Origin: Acidobacteriaceae bacterium
GTDB lineage: Bacteria > Acidobacteriota > Terriglobia > Terriglobales > SbA1
DNA length: 21,647 bases
Direction: 5' to 3'
Assembly: GCA_003156615.1 (NCBI GenBank)
Contig: PMHI01000738.1
Coordinates: forward strand, 16,584-38,230
Positions 1 through 6,365 of the stretch are shown here, piece by piece; position 1 is the first letter of the stretch, and the number at the start of each line of letters is the position of its first letter. The notes under the pieces are model-generated. The model did no database searches and was not told the DNA's origin. It saw only the letters and a list, made by a program, of their open reading frames with translations. The position numbers and the translations under genes were made by a program.

Positions 1-777
1 GTGGAGGGTCGAGGAGGCTTCTATGACCAGACCGGAACGATTCGTGATGTCATCCAGAATCACTTGTTTCAGGTGTTATCGAATCTGGCGATGGAGCCTC
101 CGGTCCGTACCGATAGTGAGTGCACGCGCGACGAGAAGGTAAAAGTGCTCAAAGCGATTTCGCCGATAGAAGAGAAGAACCTTGTCCGCGGCCAGTTTCG
201 CGGTTACGAGGACGAGAAGGGCGTGGCGAAGGGTTCTCAAACCGAAACCTTTGCGGCGCTCAAGCTGGAGATCAACTCCTGGCGCTGGAAAGGAGTTCCG
301 TTCTACATTCGGGCCGGAAAATGTTTGCCCTTAACCTGCACCGAGATCGTAGGCAAATTCCGTAAGCCTCCCACATTGATTCCGGACAGCATTCTGACCG
401 AGAACCATCTCCGGCTCCGCCTGAGCCCTGAAGTCACGATCGCCATGGGAATGATGGCGCTCGCTCCGGGCGATGGAATGTCGCTTCAGACCGGGGAAAT
501 GGTGGCCAGCCGGTCTCCTCGCGCCGGCGATATGGACGCGTACGAACGTGTTCTCAGAGCGGCGATGGAGGGCGATGCAACTCTATTCGCCCGGGAGGAC
601 TACGTCGAGGAGGCGTGGCGCATTGTCGATCCTGTATTGAGAGGAAACACGCCGATTCATCCCTACCAACCGAGCACGTGGGGACCTCAGGAAGTCGAGC
701 AACTGACCCCACCTGGGGGCTGGGTCAACCCGAAAGCCGGCCAAGAGTCCTTTGCCGTTAGCGGCGAAGCTGCGTGA
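1..777 (+). CDS. zwf: Glucose-6-phosphate 1-dehydrogenase, C-terminal part (5' end outside window)
   Basis: Oxidises glucose-6-phosphate to 6-phosphogluconolactone with NADP+, first step of the cytoplasmic oxidative pentose phosphate pathway. The 258 residues seen match the C-terminal domain of the family: FYDQTGTIRDVIQNHLFQVL, a segment ending in EKVKVLKAI, the strand YIRAGKCLPLTCTEI, and the closing WRIVDPVL and PYQPSTWGP. Family members are about 490 residues, so roughly the first half, with the Rossmann fold and active-site His, lies before the window. The GTG at position 1 is therefore probably an internal Val codon and not a start. The stop codon sits inside a perfect hairpin (766-795). 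No pentose-phosphate partner follows; the gene looks like the edge of a core block. Confidence 0.93.
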   Translation: MEGRGGFYDQTGTIRDVIQNHLFQVLSNLAMEPPVRTDSECTRDEKVKVLKAISPIEEKNLVRGQFRGYEDEKGVAKGSQTETFAALKLEINSWRWKGVPFYIRAGKCLPLTCTEIVGKFRKPPTLIPDSILTENHLRLRLSPEVTIAMGMMALAPGDGMSLQTGEMVASRSPRAGDMDAYERVLRAAMEGDATLFAREDYVEEAWRIVDPVLRGNTPIHPYQPSTWGPQEVEQLTPPGGWVNPKAGQESFAVSGEAA

Positions 778-795
778 GAAATCTCACGCAGCTTC
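766..795 (+). terminator. Perfect 14-bp hairpin overlapping the zwf stop codon
   Basis: Bases 766-779 (GAAGCTGCGTGAGA) are the exact reverse complement of 782-795, separated by AA. The left arm contains the last codons and the TGA of zwf. There is no clear T-run on the plus side (ATTCG follows), so it may act as a bidirectional or Rho-assisted terminator or as an mRNA-stabilising stem. Seen directly; the function is inferred. Confidence 0.6.
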
Positions 796-802
796 ATTCG
801 AT

Positions 803-834
803 CGGAAGTGGCGGAACTGGCTGACACACCATCT
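803..834 (+). pseudogene. Fragment of a tRNA-Leu gene, 5' half only
   Basis: These 32 bases match bases 1499-1530 of the intact tRNA-Leu downstream at 30 of 32 positions (mismatches in GTGGC/GTGGT and GGCTGAC/GGCAGAC). The copy covers acceptor 5' strand, D arm and anticodon-stem 5' strand and stops at the start of the anticodon loop. No 3' half follows. It reads as an old attachment-site duplication left by an element integrated in the tRNA, consistent with the recombinase remnant lying between the two copies. Alternatively it is the stump of a second tRNA-Leu gene. Confidence 0.65.
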
Positions 835-936
835 GCGACATCGCTTTAGCAATTCCTCACAAGCTTCTGATAATACACTCTTCTACCTTTCGCCTGATCA
901 CAGGCAATATCTGCCGAACTCTCTTTCGGACGACGG

Positions 937-1160
937 TCAGTACGGCCTGAATGTGGCTGGGGCAGCGGTATCTCCCAAAATCTCCGGGCCTCCCCGATAG
1001 ATCATCGACTTTATGGAACTGTTCGGAATGTAGAGTATGTCCTGCGCTTGCATCTGTCGGTCGTTCTCCTTGTCCCCTGAGAATCTTCTTCAAAGGAATC
1101 ATGATCTCGAAGTAGCCATCGTCGGCCTTGTGGATGAGTCTCGCGTGCTCGAGCATGTCA
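937..1160 (-). pseudogene. C-terminal remnant of a Wza-like polysaccharide export protein (SLBB type), frameshifted
   Basis: Read on the minus strand, one frame gives ADDGYFEIMIPLKKILR. After a shift at the C-run 1074-1077 the next frame gives KENDRQMQAQDILYIPNSS, then IKSMIYRGGPEILGDTAA and a TGA at 937-939. This resembles the C-terminus of outer-membrane polysaccharide export proteins, where a final SLBB unit ends with the ...DILYIPNS... strand. One extra G in the run would explain the shift. The N-terminal export domain is absent: on the upstream side the sequence passes into the recombinase remnant near 1160. Dead fragment; the family assignment rests on motif resemblance. Confidence 0.6.
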
Positions 1161-1469
1161 TTCGGGACTGCATCACGGCTTCTGGAAGACTCCCCATGTG
1201 ACTATGTCTTCACGAGCCCACATCCGACAAAGCCTCTTGGGCCTTTTCTGAGCGGGGCCGGAGAGTACGCGGATCCCTTCACGTTGCAGTATGTCGCCGG
1301 AGACGATAACATTAAGACCACCACGCGCCATGTACACCCGCGGGAGGTTGCGGTCCACAAGTTGTTTGCGCGATTGGCGGACTTGCAGCAGCCAGAGGAG
1401 CCCATCGCGTGCAACAAGTCGGTGCAAATCCGGTGCAATTGTAAATGCCCTCGCAGGACGACTTGTTAA
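1128..1469 (+). pseudogene. C-terminal remnant of a phage-type tyrosine recombinase (integrase), catalytically dead
   Basis: The open frame contains YADPFTLQYVAGDDNIKTTT followed by RHVHPREVAVHKLFARLADL. This is the last conserved block of tyrosine recombinases, normally ...L(x)GH(x)(x)IKTT(x)RYVHP.... Here the His of the GH box is Asp (GDDN) and the nucleophilic Tyr before VHP is His. The catalytic Arg and His-x-x-Arg blocks that should precede are missing; the residues upstream (CDYVFTSPHPTKPLGPF) look like a rearranged upstream piece. The fragment lies just before tRNA-Leu, the usual place for an integrase. It is a relic of an integrative element. The recognisable part is about 1250-1420. 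Confidence 0.75.
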
Positions 1470-1497
1470 ACTATTGATTACAGGTAATTCACAAAGT

Positions 1498-1582
1498 GCG
1501 GAAGTGGTGGAACTGGCAGACACACCATCTTGAGGGGGTGGCGCCGAAAGGCGTGGGGGTTCAAATCCCCCCTTCCGCACCA
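1498..1582 (+). tRNA. tRNA-Leu, anticodon GAG
   Basis: Class II tRNA of 85 nt including an encoded CCA. The acceptor arms GCGGAAG (1498-1504) and CTTCCGC (1572-1578) pair perfectly, the discriminator is A and CCA is at 1580-1582. The anticodon stem CCATC/GGTGG holds the loop TTGAGGG, giving anticodon GAG (reads CUC and CUU). The long variable arm CGCC-GAAA-GGCG and the T arm GGGGG-TTCAAAT-CCCCC are typical of tRNA-Leu. It appears intact and functional. A partial copy of its 5' half lies at 803-834. Confidence 0.97.
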
Positions 1583-1735
1583 GCAACTCATTTATACTCA
1601 TATAGTTAGAGGCACGTTCTTGGAATCGTACGATGATCGTACAATGTTTCCACATGATGGATGCCATAAGGGCTTCTTGCCAGGTCCCAACTTTTCGGCA
1701 CGCGGCTTCTGCCCGCACGATCATGCGACTGTTGA
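1583..1735. other. Intergenic stretch between tRNA-Leu and the PQQ dehydrogenase remnant
   Basis: No convincing gene. The only structure noticed is the direct/inverted repeat ATCGTAC at 1625-1642 (GTACGAT-G-ATCGTAC), too small to assign. No copy of the tRNA 3' end was seen here. Confidence 0.5.
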
Positions 1736-1880
1736 TTAATGAGGGAGCGAGAAGCTGATAACATCGCTTCCGCAGCGAGCGCCACGTACTGAACCCCATC
1801 GACCGCGTAACTCATCGGTGAAGCGTGGATGGTCTGGCCGGAATTGCCAACTACCATCTGCTCGACGGCGACGCAGCCGA
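1736..1880 (-). pseudogene. C-terminal remnant of a PQQ-dependent dehydrogenase, frameshifted
   Basis: The minus strand encodes GQTIHASPMSYAVDGVQYVA-LAA in one frame and GSDVISFSLPH-stop (TAA at 1736-1738) in the next; a missing base near 1771 restores a continuous tail. The intact quinoprotein in this window ends with ASPMTYAIGSKQYVAIAAGS and DVFSFALP, so this is the tail of a paralogue. Upstream of about 1880 similarity fades, and at 1968 the remnant meets the stop codon of the lactonase gene. Its position right behind the lactonase and cytochrome genes suggests that this cluster once had its own PQQ enzyme. Confidence 0.75.
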
Positions 1881-1964
1881 TCCGTTGGAGGTGGTGCGGG
1901 GCGTAGGACAACGACTGGCATCCCTGCCCGTGTATATCTCGGGCGTGGCTCCCCGATCGCCTCT

Positions 1965-2939
1965 TCATCGATACGGCACGAAGCCTTGCGTCTTCATCTC
2001 CAGGCGGTAGACTGAGGTGGTGGCCGTGATGTAGAGGGTTCGATAGTCCTTGTCACCCCAGTTCAGATTTGCCGGCTGCTCCGGCGTCACGATGGTGCCG
2101 AGATGGTTGCCCTTGGCGTCCCAGACCCAGATGCCTTTGGGCCCGGTGACAAAGACGTTGCCGTTCTGATCCAGTTTCATCCCATCGGGTACGCCATCGC
2201 CCTTCCCGCCCGGCTCCTCGCCAAAGATTCGGCCGTTGGCGATGGTTCCGTCGGAAGCGACGTCGTACACTCGGACGTTTCTTTTTTCGCTGTCATCGAC
2301 ATAGAAGTGCTTGCCATCCGGCGAAAAAGCGAGACCGTTGGGCTGCGTCAGGTCGTTGGTGAGTAACTTCACGTTGCCTTTGCCATCCAGGCGGTAGACG
2401 CCCTGGAACGGGATTTCCTGCTTTTCTCCAGCCACCAGATCCAAGGTCGGATCCGTGAAATAGAGCGCCCCGTCCGGACCAACGACCACATCGTTGGGAC
2501 TGTTCAGCTTTTTGCCGTCGTAATGGTCGGCCAGAATTTTGTATTTTCCGTCGGGAGTTACTTCGATGATGGCGCGCAACACGCTGGCACAGTCGATTAG
2601 GCGATGCTGGCGGTCGAAGGTGTTGCCGTCGGGATCGCCGAGCGCAATCACGTCCTCTTTTTTGCCATCGGGATGGAGCCGGAAAATCTTATTGATGGTT
2701 TCGTCGCTCACGTAGAGGAATCCTGCCTGGTCCCACACCGGGCCTTCAGTAAACCCGAAGCCCGTGCCCACGACGCCGAGCTTGGCGTTGTGATCCACCA
2801 GATCCCAGAACTGCGGCGATTCGGCTTGCAGCTTAAAATCTCGAGGCGCGCGTGGGACTAGAAAACCTGACGCTCGAACCGCAATGAGCAGTGAGGTCGC
2901 GATGATGAAAGTCTGCAGGATTTTCATGCTGCGATTCAT
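1965..2939 (-). CDS. Exported SMP-30/gluconolactonase/LRE family protein
   Basis: Predicted lactonase with a six-bladed beta-propeller (SMP-30/LRE domain) of 324 residues. The start at 2939 is chosen because AGAAAGG lies 7 nt upstream and the first 25 residues (MNRSMKILQTFIIATSLLIA...) form a Sec signal; a longer frame to 3086 would run into the cytochrome gene. Expected metal ligands are present: Glu in GFTEGPVW, Asn in QPNGLAFSPDG and Asp in VPDGMKLDQNG, plus SPNDVVVGPDGALYFTDPT. The family hydrolyses sugar lactones. Being periplasmic and next to a cytochrome c and a PQQ enzyme relic, it likely opens lactones made by a quinoprotein dehydrogenase. The true substrate is unknown. Confidence 0.88.
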   Translation of the reverse strand: MNRSMKILQTFIIATSLLIAVRASGFLVPRAPRDFKLQAESPQFWDLVDHNAKLGVVGTGFGFTEGPVWDQAGFLYVSDETINKIFRLHPDGKKEDVIALGDPDGNTFDRQHRLIDCASVLRAIIEVTPDGKYKILADHYDGKKLNSPNDVVVGPDGALYFTDPTLDLVAGEKQEIPFQGVYRLDGKGNVKLLTNDLTQPNGLAFSPDGKHFYVDDSEKRNVRVYDVASDGTIANGRIFGEEPGGKGDGVPDGMKLDQNGNVFVTGPKGIWVWDAKGNHLGTIVTPEQPANLNWGDKDYRTLYITATTSVYRLEMKTQGFVPYR

Positions 2940-3027
2940 GAGAATGCCTTTCTCTTTGAGTGGAACTCTGAATGAAGCTCTTGAATTAGCTCTCTCCGAT
3001 CGTCGACCATGGAGGAACGCGCCACGT

Positions 3028-3873
3028 CTATTCCTCCGATTCGTCCACTTTCGCGGGAATTTCCGACCCGCTGGCACTGGCCACACGCATCAGATAACTG
3101 ACGACATCATTCGATTCATCGAGACCGAGCGTGGAGCTGTAGTCAGATGGCATCAGGGCTTGCGAATTGTATTCCAGCCCCTCGAGGTCTGACTTCGTCA
3201 CAAAGTGAAACGTCCCGTCCAGGCTCTGTAGCTGCAGAGAGAAATTGTCTTCATTGCGAATTCTGCCGACAACTTTCTCGCCGCCGCGAGTGGTGGCCGT
3301 CACCAATCGCGCCTGCCGGTCGGCGGCCGAAGAGGGAGTGGTGATCGCGCTCCGAATCTGCTCCGCATCATGAGTGCGGGCGTAGCCCGACAGATCGGAG
3401 GCGATAAAGCCGCCCTTACCGGCAATCATGTGGCAGCCGGAACATCCTGCCTTCCCGAAGAAAACCCTCTCGCCGCGGACTGGATCACCGGGCAGCTTCA
3501 GCGTTTGCCTTGTCCCCTGAAGAGTGCGCAGGTAGGTTACTACCGCTTTGACATCGGAAGTCTCAAGGGAGTGGAAGGCCGGCATTCCAGTGCCGGGAAC
3601 GCCATTCTCAATAATGTGCGCGATCTGCGAATCGGTAAGGCGCTGGACCTTTAGATTTTCGGCGATGTTGGGCGCACGTTCGCCGCCTCTGCCGTCCAGG
3701 CCATGGCAGTTGGCGCAGGTCGAGGCGAAAGTTTGCTTGCCCTGCGTCGAGACCGGTCTGACGTTTTTCTGCGGGGAGGGTTGCTGCGGGGTCTGCGGCC
3801 AGGCGGCAAAGCAACTGGCGGCCCATAGGGCCGCCAGAACCAGCACGGGCTTTGACCTGGAGCTTGGAAGCAT
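3028..3873 (-). CDS. Exported diheme c-type cytochrome
   Basis: 281-residue periplasmic electron carrier. A signal peptide (residues 1-27, ending near FAAWPQ) is followed by a first cytochrome c domain with CANCH at 53-57 and a probable Met ligand in GTGMPAF (Met97). A second heme site, CSGCH, is at 144-148. The second half (GEKVVGRIRNEDNFSLQLQS, then TFHFVTKSDLEGLEY) resembles the heme-binding domain (TIGR02603 type) common in Planctomycetes, Verrucomicrobia and Acidobacteria. It lies 88 bp before the lactonase on the same strand and probably takes electrons from a PQQ dehydrogenase. No strong ribosome site is seen before the ATG at 3873. The receptor pseudogene ends only 14 bp upstream. Confidence 0.9.
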   Translation of the reverse strand: MLPSSRSKPVLVLAALWAASCFAAWPQTPQQPSPQKNVRPVSTQGKQTFASTCANCHGLDGRGGERAPNIAENLKVQRLTDSQIAHIIENGVPGTGMPAFHSLETSDVKAVVTYLRTLQGTRQTLKLPGDPVRGERVFFGKAGCSGCHMIAGKGGFIASDLSGYARTHDAEQIRSAITTPSSAADRQARLVTATTRGGEKVVGRIRNEDNFSLQLQSLDGTFHFVTKSDLEGLEYNSQALMPSDYSSTLGLDESNDVVSYLMRVASASGSEIPAKVDESEE

Positions 3874-3887
3874 TAGCGAAAAACGGC

Positions 3888-4684
3888 TTAGAACAAGAAC
3901 TTTAGGGCGAGTTGCATGATGCGCGGATCTCGCGCACCAGTCACATATCCAAAACCGCCCTGCCCGGTGTTGTCAACCTGCCCTGACGGGTTCATGAACT
4001 GGGCATGATTGAAGACATTGAACGCTTCTGCACGGAACTGCACCTGCATTTTTCTGTTATCCGGGTATCTTTCAGCAAGGCCATGTCAAAGTTGTCGATC
4101 CTCGGCCCACTAAAGAACCGGCGCATGGCGTTTCCGACCGTTCCAAGGTTCTCTGGAGCGAAGTAATTTGGGTTGAAGTAGGGTTGCCCCGAACGTGGAT
4201 TGCGGTTTACGAACAGGGGACCGCCAACAACCTGAGGCTCGTCGATCGTGGCATCGAACGTTCCACTCAGTGAGTTGTCATCGGATTCACTCAGCTGGAC
4301 GGGCTCACCTTTGGCGAATGTCGCGATAACAGACAACGCCCATCCCGCGGTGAGTCTTCGAGCGGCGCCACCGGTAAGCCTATCAAAGGGCATCTGGACG
4401 GTATAGCTCACGGTTAAGTCTTGCGGAAAATCGAAAATCGACAAGGCGCGGCTTAATCCGGAGTTAAACACATTGGTTGCATCAAACGACGTGGAACCAG
4501 TCTTTTGAGTATTCTGGACCCCGGTCAAGGTGTTGGTCGCGACCACCGAGGCGCCGGAAACAACGGCGCCCCACTTGTCCGTGACCACGCCGGAGGTGCT
4601 GCCGGTGATGCTTGCCGACGCCAACGCCAACGCGAAAAGCACGAACGCGAGAACTGCGACAACCGCACACCGACGATTACGCAT
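3888..4684 (-). pseudogene. TonB-dependent (Oar-like) receptor with a large internal deletion and a frameshift
   Basis: The N-terminus has a signal (MRNRRCAVVAVLAFVLFALA) and the start of a carboxypeptidase-regulatory-like domain (STSGVVTDKWGAVVSGASVV). Just after NTLTGVQNTQKT the sequence jumps to the C-terminal barrel of the same family (SYTVQMPFDRLTGGAARRLT, NYFAPENLGTVGNAMRRFF). Acidobacterial Oar-like receptors are usually about 1,000-1,200 residues, so some 800 are missing. A second lesion at the T-run 4049-4053 moves the ending (QVQFRAEAFNVFNHAQF ... DPRIMQLALKFLF, stop at 3888-3890) out of frame; one more base restores it. It would have been an outer-membrane importer for this cluster's substrate. 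An ATG at 4747 extends the frame but precedes the signal peptide. Confidence 0.88.
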
Positions 4685-4932
4685 AGCTGATCTCTTGCCG
4701 GAAGAGGCCTCACCGGATTCAACAGTGCTCCGCTCTCGCACTTTCATCTGGTGAAACCTAGTCTTGGGTCTTGAAAGTACAATGCACGATGGATGACTGG
4801 TTTATCTCAACCGTAGTAGGCGTGTCAACCATTTTGCGTTCCGGCTTAGGCCTAATAGGCAACCTCCGCTTGCTGCGCGAACTTTCTTCGACGATAAGCA
4901 GAGAATGGCCGTTTCGCCAGCAGCCGGACGAG
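4685..4932. other. Intergenic region between the receptor pseudogene and exported RidA
   Basis: About 250 bp without a supported gene on either strand. One plus-strand frame is open here (4771-5193), but it runs antisense through the RidA gene and looks like nothing known. The small palindrome TAGGCCTA near 4850 was seen; no function is assigned. Confidence 0.45.
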
Positions 4933-5400
4933 CTACTTCTGTTTCACCGCGATTGCCGAGATTTCAATTCGGGCATTGTTGACCAGGGCTGCTGCCTGAA
5001 TGGTCGCGCGCGCCGGCTTAGGGTCAGGCATAACGCTCTTGTAAACCTTGTTCATGTCCGGGAACTCACGAATGTCGGCGAGATAGACCGTGACACTGAC
5101 GATGTCCTTGAGCTCAAAGCCAGCGGCCTTGAGGACCTTCTGAATATTGTCGAGGGCCCCGGTCGTCTCCGGGCCAATACCCCCTGCGGCTAGCTTGTTG
5201 GACTCATCGGTACCCTCCTGGCCTGCAATGTACAGAGTGCTTCCCGCCACGATGCCGTCGCTAAAAGGAAGTCCCCTGGCGGGGGATAGATTCACCGCTC
5301 TCCGTTCCTGGGCATAGCCCGGATGCACTGAAACGCTTAGGGTCAGTGCGATCGCGAAGATCCAAAGAAGCAAGCGGCCAGTTCTGATCACCATCGTCAT
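4933..5400 (-). CDS. Exported RidA/YjgF/UK114 family protein
   Basis: 155-residue protein of the RidA family, whose members hydrolyse reactive enamines and imines released by PLP enzymes. The start is put at 5400 because AAAGGA lies 6 nt upstream; the ATG at 5406 would touch that site. Residues 1-30 (MVIRTGRLLLWIFAIALTLS... ending VHPGYAQE) are a Sec signal, unusual for a family that mostly works in the cytoplasm. The fold motifs are complete: LYIAGQEG, SVTVYLADIREFPDMNKVY, and the active-site Arg in PKPARATIQ (Arg131) with the following Glu in ARIEISAIA. It diverges from the rraA-like gene. A second exported RidA lies at 8850. The substrate is unknown; a periplasmic imine is inferred. Confidence 0.88.
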   Translation of the reverse strand: MTMVIRTGRLLLWIFAIALTLSVSVHPGYAQERRAVNLSPARGLPFSDGIVAGSTLYIAGQEGTDESNKLAAGGIGPETTGALDNIQKVLKAAGFELKDIVSVTVYLADIREFPDMNKVYKSVMPDPKPARATIQAAALVNNARIEISAIAVKQK

Positions 5401-5406
5401 TTTCAT

Positions 5407-5491
5407 TCCTTTCGGATAAATGGATTGGATCTTCCACCCAACGACAAACAGTGTTAGAGTCCCCGCACATATATACATCCAGGAGGGGGAA
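5407..5491. promoter_or_regulatory. Divergent promoter region between exported RidA and RraA-like genes
   Basis: The only divergent gap inside the catabolic cluster (about 85 bp), so it should hold promoters for both arms. The stretch ACATATATAC (5468-5477) could supply a -10 for one or both strands. The RraA ribosome site AGGAGGGGGA is at 5481-5490. I could not define -35 boxes or an operator. Confidence 0.4.
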
Positions 5492-6277
5492 ATGAACAAG
5501 TTTCGTGGCTTTGTGAAATCTCACAGAATCGCGGCATCGCTGGTTTCCATCGGCCTTTTGTCTGCTATCTCGTGGGGAGCCAGATTCTTGCGGGCACAAT
5601 CAGTCGCCGGAGCAACTGCACCGCAGACCGACAACGCCTTGATCGCAGACTTCCGCCGGGTGGAGGTGGCTTCGGTCTCCGATGCTCTGGAGCAGTTGAC
5701 CGGCAAGCGGATGTACATGAGTCACCGCATGCATCCGATCTTGACCGCAAAGTTTGCCGGCTTTGCGCGGACGGTCCTACTCAAGAAGGACGAGGGAAAC
5801 AGCGATCCCGCGGCGTTGAATGGAATGCTGGCAACCATTGATGAGGGCTCCGCAGATTCTGTTTACGTGATGGTCGTCGAGGACGGCGAGGACATCGCGG
5901 GAATGGGCGGGCTGATGGGCACCGCCCTGGCTGCGCGCGGCTACGTGGGAGCAGTGATCGATGGGGGAGTGCGCGATGTCGCCTATCTGCGCAAGATTGG
6001 GTTTCCCGTGTATGCGACGGGCATTGTGCCGTCGACGTCGGTGCATCATTATCGATTCGGGGGATCCCAGATTCCAGTGCGGTGCGATGGGGTGACGGTG
6101 AATGCGGGCGACATTATCGCGGCGGATAGTGATGGCGTGGTGGTTGTGCCCAGGGCGAGGGCTGAAGAAGTTCTAACCCTGGCCAAACAAATGGACTTCA
6201 AAGAACATTCGATGTATGCCGTAATTGAAGAGATGAAGTCGATTGTGGAGGCGGTAAAGAAGTTTGGAAGATTGTAG
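5492..6277 (+). CDS. RraA-like (HMG/CHA aldolase-type) protein with N-terminal export signal
   Basis: 261 residues; the start at 5492 follows AGGAGGGGGA directly. Residues 1-37 (RIAASLVSIGLLSAISWGAR, then FLRAQS) look like a Sec signal or membrane anchor. The rest is an RraA-like fold: FRRVEVASVSDALEQLTGK, MGGLMGTALAARGYVGAVID, then GGVRDVAYLRKIGFPVYATG with the Arg161-Asp162 pair conserved in metal-dependent 4-hydroxy-4-methyl-2-oxoglutarate/CHA aldolases, and GDIIAADSDGVVVVP. Family members are pyruvate aldolases, oxaloacetate decarboxylases or RNase E inhibitors. The export signal argues against an RNase E role. As first gene of the plus-strand block it may cleave a 2-keto-3-deoxy acid outside the cytoplasm; this is inference. 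Confidence 0.83.
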   Translation: MNKFRGFVKSHRIAASLVSIGLLSAISWGARFLRAQSVAGATAPQTDNALIADFRRVEVASVSDALEQLTGKRMYMSHRMHPILTAKFAGFARTVLLKKDEGNSDPAALNGMLATIDEGSADSVYVMVVEDGEDIAGMGGLMGTALAARGYVGAVIDGGVRDVAYLRKIGFPVYATGIVPSTSVHHYRFGGSQIPVRCDGVTVNAGDIIAADSDGVVVVPRARAEEVLTLAKQMDFKEHSMYAVIEEMKSIVEAVKKFGRL

Positions 6278-6305
6278 AGGATAAAAGAACTATTGCACAA
6301 AATCG

Positions 6306-6365
6306 ACTTTCATCAGATAATCCGCACTTTCATTTTGTGAGCGGTCGACGTCGATTAACTTTCAT
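6306..6365 (+). promoter_or_regulatory. Three direct copies of ACTTTCAT before iclR, candidate operator
   Basis: The 8-mer ACTTTCAT occurs at 6306-6313, 6327-6334 and 6358-6365, spaced 21 and 31 bp, that is about two and three helical turns, so all copies face the same side of the DNA. The last copy runs into the ATG of the IclR gene. The same word also occurs at 4740-4747, upstream of the receptor pseudogene. Direct repeats are seen; an operator role for the adjacent IclR protein is inferred. Confidence 0.35.

Noticed and set aside
1625..1642. ATCGTAC repeat/palindrome downstream of tRNA-Leu as an attachment site
   Set aside because: Short, not repeated elsewhere near the tRNA or its fragment, and not linked to the tRNA sequence.
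1173..1799. Minus-strand open frame of 208 codons across the tRNA-Leu
   Set aside because: It runs antisense through the tRNA gene and the recombinase remnant, and shows no family motif.
2940..3086. N-terminal extension of the lactonase to an ATG at 3086
   Set aside because: It would overlap the cytochrome c gene by 59 bp and put the signal peptide 50 residues inside; the ATG at 2939 has a ribosome site and starts with the signal.
4771..5193. Plus-strand frame of 140 codons
   Set aside because: Antisense to the exported RidA gene, whose motifs are intact; no known domain.
5492..6277. Calling the RraA-like protein a menaquinone methyltransferase or RNase E regulator
   Set aside because: The old methyltransferase label is a known misannotation of the fold, and an exported protein cannot act on cytosolic RNase E.
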